DNA from: Mimachlamys varia
Taxonomy: Eukaryota; Mollusca; Bivalvia; Pectinida; Pectinidae
DNA length: 64,000 nucleotides
Reading direction: 5' to 3'
Assembly: GCA_947623455.1 (NCBI GenBank)
Contig: OX392530.1
Coordinates: 2,455,501-2,519,500 of the forward strand
Below are positions 1 to 11,134 of the stretch, in pieces. How positions within the stretch are numbered: the stretch's first letter is position 1; each line of letters starts with the position of its first letter. The position numbers were made by a program, and so were the translations under genes. Under the pieces are notes generated by a model. It made no database searches, was not told the origin of the DNA, and worked only from the letters and a program-made list of their open reading frames with translations.

Positions 1-260
1 TACTTGTGATTAAGAATGATACTAGGTTCTCACTTTGAAACTTGACGTTTACTTGGGTGTGGCCAATATTTACATGGCGGGTGTCGTCAATGAAGCTGAA
101 GACGCTTACTCTTCCGGAACATCTTATGTTATTCTCTTGTATTTTTACTAGGTTCTCCATGTAACGTTTACCTTTGTTCCTATTCGGCTATAATTTAACC
201 TATTTCGAGCTCGGATTGTGGTTTTATCGACGCTTTGGTATTCTCTGGTGCTATTTTTTT
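1..260 (+). mobile_element. Family A retroelement 3'-end fragment (copy A1, cut by window edge)
   Basis: This stretch matches the recurring block seen in eight other places: a lead resembling 'CTCACTTTGAAACTTGACG', then 'TTACATGGCGGGTGTCGTC', 'GAAGACGCTTACTCTTCC', and an end reading 'GACGCTTTGGTATTCTCTG' followed by T-rich sequence. In fuller copies (15.8 and 32.9 kb) the block lies directly after the C-terminus of a reverse transcriptase-like frame, so I read it as the 3' untranslated end of a retroelement in sense orientation. The frame at 174-653 that crosses its right edge is a chimera with flanking DNA and not a gene. Confidence 0.7.
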
Positions 261-374
261 GAAGAACACACTTCTTTAACACTTCTGAACAGAACCAACC
301 GTACACAACCAAAACCATACGGCACTCGCAATTGGCAGATTGGAGTAAGCTACAGCGTTAATGAATCTTACTCA

Positions 375-475
375 AGGGTGCAATCACACCGAGCCGTCAG
401 CGCGAACCCAACCTTTGGCCTTATGGTCAGTAGACCGACGCGACACCGACTAACTGGTCTATACGACAGCACTGT
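375..475 (-). mobile_element. Possible tRNA-derived SINE head
   Basis: Read on the minus strand, the segment contains 'GTCGGTCTACTGACC' followed by 'AAAGGTTGGGTTCGCGC', which resembles the anticodon arm and B-box/T-arm of a tRNA-like SINE head. The acceptor stem does not close and the A-box is poor, so it is not a functional tRNA gene. No SINE body or tail is recognisable downstream. A chance match is possible. Confidence 0.35.
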
Positions 476-1127
476 TGCGTATCATAGCTCCTCAGGGAGT
501 CGTCAGGTGGTCGGCCTTATTGAAATGGTAATAATAATAGTCACTAAGGAGAGAAATAGTGGTCATCTATATGCTCCTCATAGAATAACACAACACCAAA
601 CTGCCGATAGCCAGTGTACTATTGTAGTAATTGTACATTCTATGGCATTGTAAATCGATCCCAATACGGAAATTATATTTACTAAATATATTTTACTTCT
701 TCTGAAGTCACCAATCACATTTCCACATTCAACAAAGATGTTTCGACATTTCTTATTTTTTAATTAAAGCTTTGGCTAGTTTTTTTAATCAGGTTTTGGA
801 TTCTATTGGGATTACAGGATTTTTAAAAAACAGGGAACTTATTTTTTTCTGCATTAAGTTGTTAAACATTTTAGCTTTAATCCACAAATGGACAAAAGTT
901 CATATAAGAAATCTGTTGCATGTTCTCATACTTTCCACTGAAACCTGTTTTCTGCATCGAGCTATCAAATAATTAATGATCATTTAGGAAGACATTACTA
1001 CAACTTCCTTTTTTATCGCTGAAAAATATTTGATCCCTGCTACTGTAAACATTTTGTTTCTTTTTCAACTACACACAACATATACAGCTTTTGTATCGTT
1101 ATACCGTAACGTAGGGAGTACTTGCTT
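476..1127. other. AT-rich sequence, nothing recognised
   Basis: Poly-T and poly-A rich non-coding sequence with only short chance frames. I see no repeat unit, motif or exon signal in it. Confidence 0.5.
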
Positions 1128-1577
1128 TCATATAGATATATTTACATTTGCGCTGCAACCCACTATATGGACATTACCACAAAATGCCTTTCATAAAAGT
1201 ATGAAGGCAATGGTTCTCGAGACGTAGCATGTGGTTTGATTATGACGTTATAGATCAAGCTTGTTCAATGAGAGTCTTGTCGCGCCGCTTCGAATAACAT
1301 GCCCTTGCATCAAACGCTCAAAATGACTAATTATTATCATTGGCGCCAATTTTATTCAAGCTGGGCTGTTCCGCCAATGTCGTTTAAATGACGACACATA
1401 TACAAACACAGGTAATAAACTATTAATCGAAAAAAAATGTAAATGAAGTTAAGCAATTGTTCTATAGTAAAAATGTAATACATGTAATATATGGATTGAA
1501 CGGGCTACATGCAACATGGATGTAAAGGCTGAACTTTCATAGCACTATGAAAATTAATAAAATGACTTTCAATCCTT
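1128..1577 (+). mobile_element. Family B interspersed repeat (copy B1)
   Basis: Shares a colinear series of blocks with copies at 30.2-30.5 and 30.95-31.35 kb: 'GCGCTGCAACCCACTATAT', 'TTGTTCAATGAGAGTCTTG', 'CATTGGCGCCAATTTTATTC', then 'GGCTGTTCCGCC', and a tail starting 'ATTGAACGG' and ending 'TTTCAATCC'. The tail of this copy corresponds to one arm of the perfect palindrome that ends copy B3. No coding capacity or target duplication is visible, and the transposon class is undetermined. Confidence 0.6.
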
Positions 1578-2573
1578 ATCCCAAAAGCTTCATAAAATGT
1601 TAATAAGCTGACAAAAAAATCTTATGAAGTTAAGATACTGTAAAATGCAAGCCGTGATCCAATTTTGGGTTCCGACATTCGCAAAAATGGAGCCCCTGGT
1701 TGGTGACGTCAGAGTGTTATAAATATCTCACTTGAGCCCTGGCTGCTTGACGAACACTCATTGATATTCTTCCTATAACTATAAAAGATAATAAATCATC
1801 CACGGATTTTTTTCAACATTAAATAAAAAAATGATGGTGTGGTTGTCCGATTCCGGTGCTGTCTATGTAGTATCCTGTCAATATTCTGTCATGATTGCAT
1901 CATCAAGGATGTATGTCCGTATGCCTAAAGCTAATTAAAAGTAAATGCGATAATAAACAACATTTACATAATACATTATATAATTTAAAAAAAAAAAAAA
2001 CTCAAATGTGTTTTTCGACACACAAAAAGAAGGTATCTGCAGCGACAGTTATAAAAATTAAAGATAAAGGTCAGCTTCATACATTTTTATATTCATGAAG
2101 GTAACTAGACATTTTTGTAAAAATGAATATGAATATTATTATCATTTAATTCTGGTTGTTCTCCCAAAGCTAGATTTTTACACATTATACAGTATAACCA
2201 ATGACGTCATATCGCATTATGTTTGGCGCGGTATTTGGTATCAAACTTCTAATTGGTTGAAGTCACTCGGAGATGATTTTACTTCACAATGTCGTGTTTC
2301 GTGCAAGCCCATTTTGATTTTGTCGTGATCAAATACAAATTATTGATTATGCACTGTAAATGGAATATGTCGTTACCAATGACATTAAATTTTGAATGCA
2401 TATTTCGAATGTTTGAATTTATTCCGCGAACATTTCTGTATACACCGTGCATGCAGTGTGTACAAAAGAACATTACATGTTCCTCGTTTCGTCTTTCTTG
2501 AATTGAGTGCCCGACTTCATGGTGGAAGAAAAAACGCTATTCTATAACGTAGTTGAAACCGGTGCCGGTCTCC
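1578..2573. other. Non-repetitive AT-rich DNA
   Basis: No gene or tandem repeat recognised. Two palindromic TGACGTCA-like cAMP-response motifs occur (near 1706 and 2200), but such 8-mers are expected by chance in tens of kilobases. Short frames at 1895-2501 run through A- and T-runs and look non-coding. Confidence 0.5.
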
Positions 2574-2825
2574 CTAGGTCGCAGTACATGTACAAGACCC
2601 CGAGATGAAGACGGCTGATACAGGGTAACAAGCACCTGTAGATATAGCTAGGATCTGCTCCATTCTGTGTCGTGTAACCTGTACGAGTGACCAGTCGTGC
2701 TGCTGTGTTCTGAACCATCTAATGCAGACTAGTAGATTGCGAAAAAGACTTTGTAAATGTAATATTGGTACCTGAGTGATATCCTCGTCGGGGTTCGCCT
2801 TGTACAACGCTACAGTGAGGGACAC
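2574..2825 (-). pseudogene. Faint LINE reverse transcriptase relic
   Basis: On the minus strand one frame reads 'MVQNTAARLVTRT', which fits the 'LQRVQNTAARLVT' motif found near the C-terminal third of many jockey/CR1-type LINE polymerases. A TAG lies just before it, and the downstream residues do not continue the family pattern, so only this island survives. The overlapping 83-codon frame (MSLTVALYKANPDEDITQ...) is in another phase. Its left part is bounded by a fair splice acceptor (CACTGTAG) and donor (CAG|GTACCA), which would make a 38-bp microexon, but I recognise no protein in it. Confidence 0.3.
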
Positions 2826-3384
2826 ATAATATACCGTTATATTTAATAAGTATCACCCTATATAGAGCTAGCATTGGTTAAGAGTGGGTTTTATTCCTTT
2901 GTCTATATCATTATATAATAAAAGTATTCCGTGATGGATCATACATCATTTAAATGTCATTGTCATCTAGCGTGTCTAGGTTACTAAGGCAACGACTAAT
3001 TACATAAAAACTAAGTCTAGCAGGACAATGTCTGTCAGGGTGAAGTTATTTTACTGGTTAACAAGATATTATTTTCGGCCTGTTGAAACATGGACACTGA
3101 AAATTCGTATTCCATTGAGAATAATGACATTTAAAATTCATAAATCACCCTATATTATCTAATGAAATATTATCATAAGGCAGTTTTCAATACGTCAAAA
3201 TCAATATTCTTACAATGATATTCATACAAACAGTATTTAAAACAAATTATAAATCATATTTATACATGAAGATACAATGTGAACAGAATAATTATTTCTC
3301 AATATCATGTTATTTAAAGTAAACATCGACACCTTTGTAAAAAAGGTGGGTCTCTAAATTGTTTGCTTGAATGATATGATTCTC
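2826..3384. other. AT-rich spacer before 40-bp array
   Basis: No gene or repeat seen. The sequence is plain AT-rich and leads into the tandem array without an obvious transposon end. Confidence 0.5.
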
Positions 3385-5697
3385 CTCACCTAAATGCCCA
3401 CACGTGTTTCTGTAAAGTTTTACCACACCTAAATGTCCAACACGTGTTTCTGTAAAGATTTACCACACATAAATGTCCCATACGTGTTTCTGTAAAGATT
3501 TACCACACATAAATGTCCAACACGTGTTTCTGTAAAGATTTACCACACCTACATGTCCAACACGTGTTTCTATCAATATTTACCACACCTAAATGTCCCA
3601 TACGTGTTTCTATAAAGATTTAACACACCTAAATGTCCCACTAATGTTTCTGTAAAGAATTACTACACCTTAATGTCCAACACGTGTTTCTGTAAAGACT
3701 TACTACACCTAAATGTCCGACACGTGTTTCTGTAAAGATTTACCTCACCTAAATGTTCCACATGTATTTCTGTAAAGACTTACTACACCTAAATGTCCCA
3801 CACGTGTTTCTGTAAAGATTAACCACACCTAAATGTCCCACACGTTTTTCTGTAAAGATTTACCACACCTTAATGTCCCAAACATGTTTCTGTAAAGATT
3901 GACCACACCTAAATGTCCCACACGTGTTTCTGTAAAGATTGACCACACCTAAATCTCCCACACGTGTTTCTGTAAAGATTTACCACACCTAAATGTCCCA
4001 CACGTTTTTCTGTAAAGATTTACCACACCTAAATGTCCCACACGTGTTTCTGTAAAGATTTACCACACCTAAATGTCCCACACGTTTTTCTGTAAAGATT
4101 TACCACACCTAAATGTCCCACACGTGTTTCTGTAAAGATTTACCACACCTAAATGTCCCACACGTGTTTCTGTAAAGATTTACCACACCTAAATGTCCCA
4201 CACGTTTTTCTGTAAAGATTTACCACACCTAAATGTCCCATACGTGTTTCTTAAAAGATTTACCACACATAAATGTCTCACACGTGTTTCTGTAAAGATT
4301 TACCACACCTAAATGTCCCACACGTGTTTCTGTAAAGACTTACTACACCTTAATGTCCCATGTGTGTTTCTATCAATATTTACCACACCTAAATATCACA
4401 AACATGTTTCTGTAAAGATTGACCACACCTAAATGTCCCAAACATGTTTCTGTAAAGATTGACCACACCTAAATGTCCCACACGTGTTTCTGTAAAGATT
4501 GACCACACCTAAATGTCCCACACGTGTTTCTGTAAAGATTGACCACACCTAAATGTCCCACACGTGTTTCTGTAAAGATTGACCACACCTAAATGTCCAA
4601 CACGTGTTTCTGTAAAGATTGACCACACCTAAATGTCCCACACGTGTTTCTGTAAAGAATGACCACACCTAAATGCCCCAACCATGTTTCTGTAAAGATT
4701 TACCACACCTAAATGTCCCACACGTGTTTCTGTAAAGATTTACCACACCTAAATGTCCCACACGTGTTTCTGTAAAGATTTACCACACCTAAATGTTCCA
4801 CACGTGTTTCTGTAAAGATTTACCACACCTAAATGTCCCACAGGTGTTTCTGTAAAGATTGACCACACCTAAATGTCCCAACCATGTTTTTGTAAAGATT
4901 TACCACACCTAAATGTCCCACACGTGTTTCTGTAAAGATTGACCACACCTAAATGTCCCACACGTGTTTCTGTAAAGATTTACCACACCTAAATGTCCCA
5001 CACGTGTTTCTGTAAAGATTTACCACACCTAAATGTCCGAACCATGTTTCTGTAAAGATTGACCACACCTAAATATCCCACACGTGTTTCTGTAAAGATT
5101 GACCACACCTAAATGCCCCAACCATGTTTCTGTAAAGATTTACCACACCTAAATGTCCCACACGTGTTTCTGTAAAGATTTACCACACCTAAATATCCCA
5201 CACGTGTTTCTGTAAAGACTTACTACACCTTAATGTCCCATATGTGTTTCTATCAATATTTACCACACCTAAATGCCCCAACCATGTTTCTGTAAAGATT
5301 GACCACACCTAAATGTCCCACACGTGTTTCTGTAAAGATTTACCACACCTAAATGTCCCAACCATGTTTCTGTAAAGATTGACCACACCTAAATGTCCCA
5401 ACCATGTTTCTGTAAAGATTTACCACACCTAAATGTCCCAACCATGTTTCTGTAAAGATTTACCACACCTAAATGTCCCACACGTGTTTCTGTAAAGATT
5501 TACCACACCTAAATGTCCGAACCATGTTTCTGTAAAGATTTACCACACCTAAATGTCCCATACGTGTTTCTGTAAAGATTTACCACGCCTAAATGTCCCA
5601 CACGTGTTTCTGTAAAGATTTACCACGCCTAAATGTCCCATACGTGTTTCTGTAAAGATTTACCACACCTAAATATCCCACACGTGTTTCTATAAAG
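3385..5697. repeat. Minisatellite, 40-bp unit, about 58 copies
   Basis: Unit consensus is 'TACCACACCTAAATGTCCCA' followed by 'CACGTGTTTCTGTAAAGATT'. The period is exactly 40 bp nearly throughout, so successive 60-base lines repeat every two lines. Variant units (CACGTTTTTC, ACCATGTTTC, GACCACACCT, TATCAATATT) recur in patches, for example CACGTG and CACGTT units alternate around 3960-4240, suggesting local multi-unit duplication. About half of the units keep a perfect CACGTG palindrome. There are no unique spacers, so this is not a CRISPR-type array. Confidence 0.97.
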
Positions 5698-6074
5698 CCA
5701 ACACTGTATAAACTCCACACTGATTATTTCTTTTTCAAAATCACGCGTTTCTTGTGCATCACCAGTTCTCATGCTTTTGAAGATTCTGGAGTCGCGGAGT
5801 TTGACCTATTGGCAGTTCCCTTGCAGGTGATTAATTTTAAATGGCAATATCTGTCCTTTGATAACATCTGAACATCCGGCGTCGTGGCTAAGATGGCGCA
5901 GCTCCAAACAGCAATTTACATCACGGCGCCGTTGGGACGTTTAACCGCCGCCTGTTTAATTCGCCAGGTTTACTTATGGCGGTACTGGTGTCATAGTCAG
6001 GTTTCTCTTCGCACGAGAGAACGACAAATCAAAAGTAAGATAACGCGTTGTTCTTGTTTTTTGCGTACAATGTA
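5698..6074. other. Spacer with nothing recognised
   Basis: More balanced base composition than the flanks. It contains 'CTAAGATGGCGCAGC' and 'CACGGCGCCGTTGG', and a short frame (5884-6084) that begins at a non-ATG codon. I recognise no protein or exon boundary. Confidence 0.4.
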
Positions 6075-6290
6075 CCATCACTGAATTCCAGTTTTTGTGT
6101 ACCATAATTAAATACCAGGGTTTTCCTTCCATAACTGAATTCTAGTATTTTGCATATCGTGATTGACTTCCATTTTTACGTACTCGTACACTAACAGTTG
6201 CTGAATTCCAGTTTTTGCGGATAATACTGACTTCCAGTTTTTGGGTACAATTACCGAATTTCAGTATTTGAGTACCAGTTTTCCCTTAAG
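6075..6290. repeat. Degenerate tandem repeat, about 45-bp unit
   Basis: The phrase 'CTGAATTCCAGTTTTTG' followed by a 'CGTACAATA'-like stretch recurs about five times with many substitutions. It is an old, decayed minisatellite. Confidence 0.6.
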
Positions 6291-6696
6291 TCACAATGTA
6301 TTTTCTAGCATTGCCGATTGTTATCTTACATGTATATATGTGTGTTTAGATACTGAAAATAAGAAATAACAATATTGTTATGTAATTAATCTAACAGAAA
6401 TCATCGTCAGCCTATTGAGATCTATGGCCGACTGCTGGGAAGGTATCTGCATTCGATCCTGTACAAGTGAATCATTGGCAGATAGTGTGACCTTTGACAC
6501 AGGTCGATGCGCCCTCCAATATCTATCTGATTTAACAGTCTCTGAGCTCCATATACGGCACGGCACCACTGTCGTATGACGTGACTCTGGATCGGACCAA
6601 TCACAGGGTAATGTTTAGAATAAATGATGTACAGCGCGAACTAGTTTAATTATCTGTTTAGGTTTGGTGAATTTAAACAAGAAACCAGTTTTTCTC
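6291..6696. other. Unique sequence, nothing recognised
   Basis: Two overlapping short minus-strand frames (6378-6604) lie here. Neither resembles a known family nor has splice-site support. The sequence is somewhat richer in GC than average. Confidence 0.4.
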
Positions 6697-6890
6697 TTGG
6701 CCACAGCGAATACATCAGCGATGGTTTCATTGCCTTGGCCACAGCGAATACATCAGCAATGGTTTCATTGTCTTGGCCACGGCGAATATACCAGCAATGG
6801 TTTCATTCTTTTTGCAACAGCGAATATTCAAACAATTGTTTTATTCTTTTGGCCCCATCGAATACACCAGCAATGGTTTCATTATATTCA
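6697..6890. repeat. Minisatellite, 38-39-bp unit, 5 copies
   Basis: Unit 'TTGGCCACAGCGAATACATC' plus 'AGCAATGGTTTCATTGTC' repeats five times with increasing divergence to the right (CAACAGCGAATATTC, CCCCATCGAATACACC). The open frames over it are a by-product of the repeat. Confidence 0.9.
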
Positions 6891-8205
6891 TCTGAGCACC
6901 AAAGGTTGTTTAAAAGGCAAAATCCCCTGTTTATCGTTTCAGTAATGATCTGCTTTAAAACTGATTCAGAAGATTTTTAACGTTTCAGTATTGAAATAGG
7001 CGTAGTTTGAACTTTCCTGTTTAAATGTCTTAAGTGCCTTGGACAGCAATGCTACCAATACCATAATAGTTTACAATACCCTTGAAACTGTCCGGCAAAT
7101 TGACCACCGTGACAGAGTAACGGCCTTAGACACCCCTTGTGATGTCAAAGAATGTGCCCCTCGTCACAACACCTTGGAAAACCCTTTACATGACGAAGCC
7201 ACATCACTTACAGTTTTCCAGTGCATTTGTATATATATATATAAAATCTTTTAATTACATTTTACATTATTTTCCCGATCCACTATGAAGCATTCTGCCA
7301 TACAGAGCCATCCCTGTTTACACCTGCATGGAATTGACCACGTGTATAAGAAATGTTGGCATTTAAACAGAAAAGGATCGATTAGATTTCAAAGGACCCT
7401 TAACGTGTGTACAGATGTAACATGATATTGCTTTACAGATCCTTCCTATTGTGTAAGTATGTTATATATACGTAACTACGTCTATTGACTGATCAAAGTA
7501 ACCTCTAATAAACACGTTTCGTCGTCAAGGAATGGTCGGACAACTCATAAAGTACATTTGTAAAGATCTAAGGTTATAGAATAGGATCCAAATCAGATCC
7601 TCAAATGCCGATGTAAGAACCTATGTACGGTAGGGGTAATGGAGATGTAATTTTAGATAGTAAATCAATACCTAACGAAATATATATCACTGTCTTCTAT
7701 TTATTACTACACTACATGTACATGACATCTTGTGAACGTTTGAAAGGTCCAGCACATATCAGTAAGGATGCAAACACTTTGGTGACGTGGAATCAATAAT
7801 ATGGGTATACCCATCGCATGCTGCCTGCACAGACTACCAGGGCATTTAGATAAGAATAGAATCGATGACTTCATTGATTTTTTTTTTAAATTAAAAAAAA
7901 TTTACTCTCCGGATATCTAAACGGATTTATGAATAAATATGACTTAAAAGCTTATGCGATAACTGCCTTCTTTGTCATCCGCTTTAACTCCCAGATTCAA
8001 TGTGATCGCCCATTAACACAGGATAAATCATTACAAGAAGCGCTGTGAAATGAATGTCGATGTGTACACACAATATCCTTACTAAAACATTGGAGAACAA
8101 TATCTATACTTAATGTATAAATGTCAGGGTTTAATGATGATAAAAAGGAACAAACAAACCAAAATAAAACAAATAAAACCACGTCGTTGTAATGTGTCAA
8201 TAGTG
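6891..8205. other. AT-rich DNA without features
   Basis: Contains a short TATATATA tract near 7231 and poly-T/poly-A runs near 7878-7900. No gene, element or exon signal is recognised. Confidence 0.5.
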
Positions 8206-9247
8206 ACATGCTTTGTGGGTATTCCTGATGATTTGAGGGTATAACTTATGATTTGTGGGTATTACTAATGATTTGTGGGTATTATTAATGATTTGTGGGT
8301 AATACTATTATTTGTGGGTATTACTGATGGTTTGAGGGTATAACTTATGATTTGTGGGTATTACTGATGTTTTGAGGGTATAAATGATTTGTGGGTATTA
8401 CTGTTGATTTGTGGGTATTACTGATGATTTGTGGGTATTACTGATGATTTGTGGGTATTACTAATGATTTGTGGGTATTATTAATGATTTGTGGGTAATA
8501 CTATTATTTGTGGGTATTACTGATGATTTGAGGGTATAACTTATGATTTGTGGGTATTACTGATGTTTTGAGGGTATACATGATTTGTGGGTATTACTGT
8601 TGATTTGTGGGTATTACTGATGATTTGTGGGTATTACTGATGATTTGCTAGTATTACTAATGATTTGTGGGTATTACTGATGATTTGTGGGTAATACTGA
8701 TGATTTGTGGGTATTACTAATGATTTGTGGGTATTACTGTTGTTTTGAGGGTATAAATGATTTGTGGGTATTACTGTTGATTTGTGGGTATTACTAATGA
8801 TTTGTGGGTATTACTGATGTTTTGCTAGTATTACTAATGATTTGTGGGTATTACTAATGATTTGTGGGTATTACTGATGTTTTGAGGGTATAAATGATTT
8901 GTGGGTATTACTGTTGATTTGTGGGTATTACTAATGATTTGTGGGTATTACTGATGATTTGCTAGTATTACTAATGATTTGTGGGTATTATTAATGATTT
9001 GTGGGTAATACTGATGATTTGTGGGTATTACTAATGATTTGTGGGTATTACTAATGATTTGTGGGTATTACTGATGATTTGTGGGTATTACTGTTGCTTT
9101 GTGGGTATTAATCATGATTTGTGGGTATTACTAATGATTTGTGAGTAGTACTAATGATTTGTGGGTATTACTGTTGATTTGTAGGTATTAATCATGATTC
9201 GTGGTTATTACAGATGAATTGTGGGTATTACTGATGATTTGTGGGTA
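8206..9247. repeat. Minisatellite, 20-bp unit, about 52 copies
   Basis: Unit 'TGATTTGTGGGTATTACTGA' with alternatives ACTAA, ACTGT and AATAC. Variant units recur as blocks: the phrase 'TTTTGAGGGTATAAATGA', which shortens the register, appears near 8371, 8566, 8744 and 8881, and 'TTTGCTAGTATTACTAATG' near 8645, 8820 and 8954. That indicates duplication of multi-unit segments. The G-rich strand is the plus strand, but the runs of three G are too widely spaced for a canonical G-quadruplex. Confidence 0.97.
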
Positions 9248-9600
9248 CATGTATTTGTTTTTCGTTTTTATCACTATTATATTACTTTAAAGTTAATATG
9301 AAAATTATCTGGTCCTAATGATACGTCACTTCCTATGACTACAGTAAATAAATGAAAAAAATAACGAATATTTTTTCCAAGGTGAAAGATCAATTTCATT
9401 TCGAACTCCTTATGAGACGGATTTATATAACTTGTTTCCGAATTCTATTCAAATCACATGTATCTTATTGTGAAATGAATACGAATATATGTATAACTGA
9501 CATATATTTTCCATCGTTTAAATCGTTATTATACATCATATATGTACAGAGTAAGGCAATTTGACAAAGGATGAATAATATGAATGAAGCGTCGGAATAC
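9248..9600. other. AT-rich spacer
   Basis: Short frames only and no recognised feature. It would be intron if the minus-strand exon candidate to its right is real. Confidence 0.4.
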
Positions 9601-9725
9601 CTGTCTGTTATCGAGGTGTGACGATATAAACCCGAGCTATAACTGGTACAGACTCCGCCATGGCTGTCTGGAAAAGTCTTTGACACTGAGCCAGTAACTA
9701 GACAATTGCGAGGAGAGAAGGACAC
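9601..9725 (-). other. Candidate internal exon, minus strand
   Basis: Reading leftward, a strong pyrimidine tract and acceptor ('CCGTACTTTTTCAG|GTGTCC') opens a 125-bp segment that closes at 'AACAGACAG|GTATTC'. One phase is open through the whole segment (41 codons plus 2 nt, beginning VSFSPRNCLV and including PDSHGGVC with two cysteines). A second phase contains an ATG in a good context (AGCCATGG) and stops after 17 codons. I recognise no domain. The boundaries fit splice consensus, but nothing else supports expression, and chance splice-like pairs are expected in 64 kb. Confidence 0.22.
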
Positions 9726-11134
9726 CTGAAAAAGTACGGGGAGGGGAGTCAACACTGGGGAGAATCGTTATAATAGATCACTTAAACACGCTGATTTAAA
9801 ATATGGTTATGGCTAATATTCCTGTTTGAACTTTTTGGGAAGATTTGAAGAGTTTATTGAGAAGGATACCCGGAAACAAAAACCAAAAATGTATTGAACA
9901 TGGGTAGTATCAATGCCAAATAGCATTACAAAAACACATTTATCTGTTTTACCATAAACTATTCCAAAATCATTACAAACAGGTTGACTCCATCTCATAC
10001 TGTTACTTTTCTATAGAGTATTTCTGAAAACCACTTCGACTCCGAAATATTCATTTCAAAACAGAAAACAATTGCACGAAAGATGACGTGTTTCTCGTCA
10101 ATACATGTAGTGTTAGTTCAGAACCCCACACCTGCACCGCAAGAAAATCTCGATTTGCAGCCTTTGTAACAACTCTGAGACTGACGTTTGTTGAGAGACG
10201 AGACAGAGACAGACGGACAGGCAGACAGACAGAGTAATTGGAATGCTCCAAAATGGCGTGAAATGTCACTAAGACGCAACACGTTTTGATTGCTACATTG
10301 TACGTTAGACGAGCCGTCAACACTTCTCACAATGTTTTCACATCACACCGTCCTTCTTATCCCAAACAAAGTGTCACCGTCCCTCCCTCTAGAGGTCAAA
10401 CATTTCAGGGTACGCCAACATCGAGACAGGTTCTTAGCCACGGTCATTGCTAGAATGCTTTTTTCTGGTCGCAAAGCCTTAGGAACATTCAGTCGTTCCC
10501 TTGCAAAACGGACATGTATGGATTCTCTTTCCACACAACGTCATCGAGCTGGGTGTATCTCTGAACGCCAACATTTTTAATTTGCCTACAGGGTAGTTTG
10601 TTGTGATAGGGATTATAGTCTTTTTCCTTAAAGTAGTCTCAGTTCCAACAGGTAAATTTACCTGTAAAAGTTACCTGTTGGTACTCAGGCACAAGTATTA
10701 CAAAAAAAATATCATAAAATTATCTTCATGATACTTTTTTTAATCAGAAATATTCAACTGTGTAAGTAATAACTAATGTAACTATTATAAGATTTGTGAT
10801 AATTAATTAAAATTCAATGCTTAATAATTTTCTAGAAAAAAAAATAAAACTTTCTATTTCACCATTGAATTATTTTATGACTAATTCCTACTTTTAAAAG
10901 ATACTGTTGTAAAAATATTTTTGTACATAGTAGGTGAATAATTTAATAGGTTTTGATGATTGATTTTTATAAGGTCTTGATGCCAATTAATATCAAAATT
11001 TAATTACTTAATTTTAATTTGTACATTTTTGCTTGGATATGTATGATTTATTAAATTCCAACTTACTCAATAATTCAATACCCATAGAAAGTGAGGTTTA
11101 TTTAATCAAAGGTATTGTTTTCATTAGGTAAGCT
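9726..11134. other. Non-coding DNA with short hairpin and microsatellite
   Basis: A short GACAGACA-type microsatellite lies near 10199-10232. A hairpin with 11-bp arms (CCAACAGGTAA / TTACCTGTTGG, 10645-10681) lies in otherwise unremarkable sequence. The frames on both strands around 10118-10580 mostly start at GTG or TTG and are not recognised. Confidence 0.5.

Noticed and set aside
174..653. Longest forward frame (159 codons)
   Set aside because: It starts at a TTG-type codon, crosses from the family A 3' end into unrelated DNA and a SINE-like fragment, and has no domain or codon signal.
3385..5697. CRISPR array
   Set aside because: Units are contiguous 40-mers without unique spacers, in animal-type DNA.
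8206..9247. Interstitial telomere-like repeat or G-quadruplex array
   Set aside because: The unit is 20 bp, not TTAGGG, and only one run of three G occurs per unit, about 17 bases from the next.
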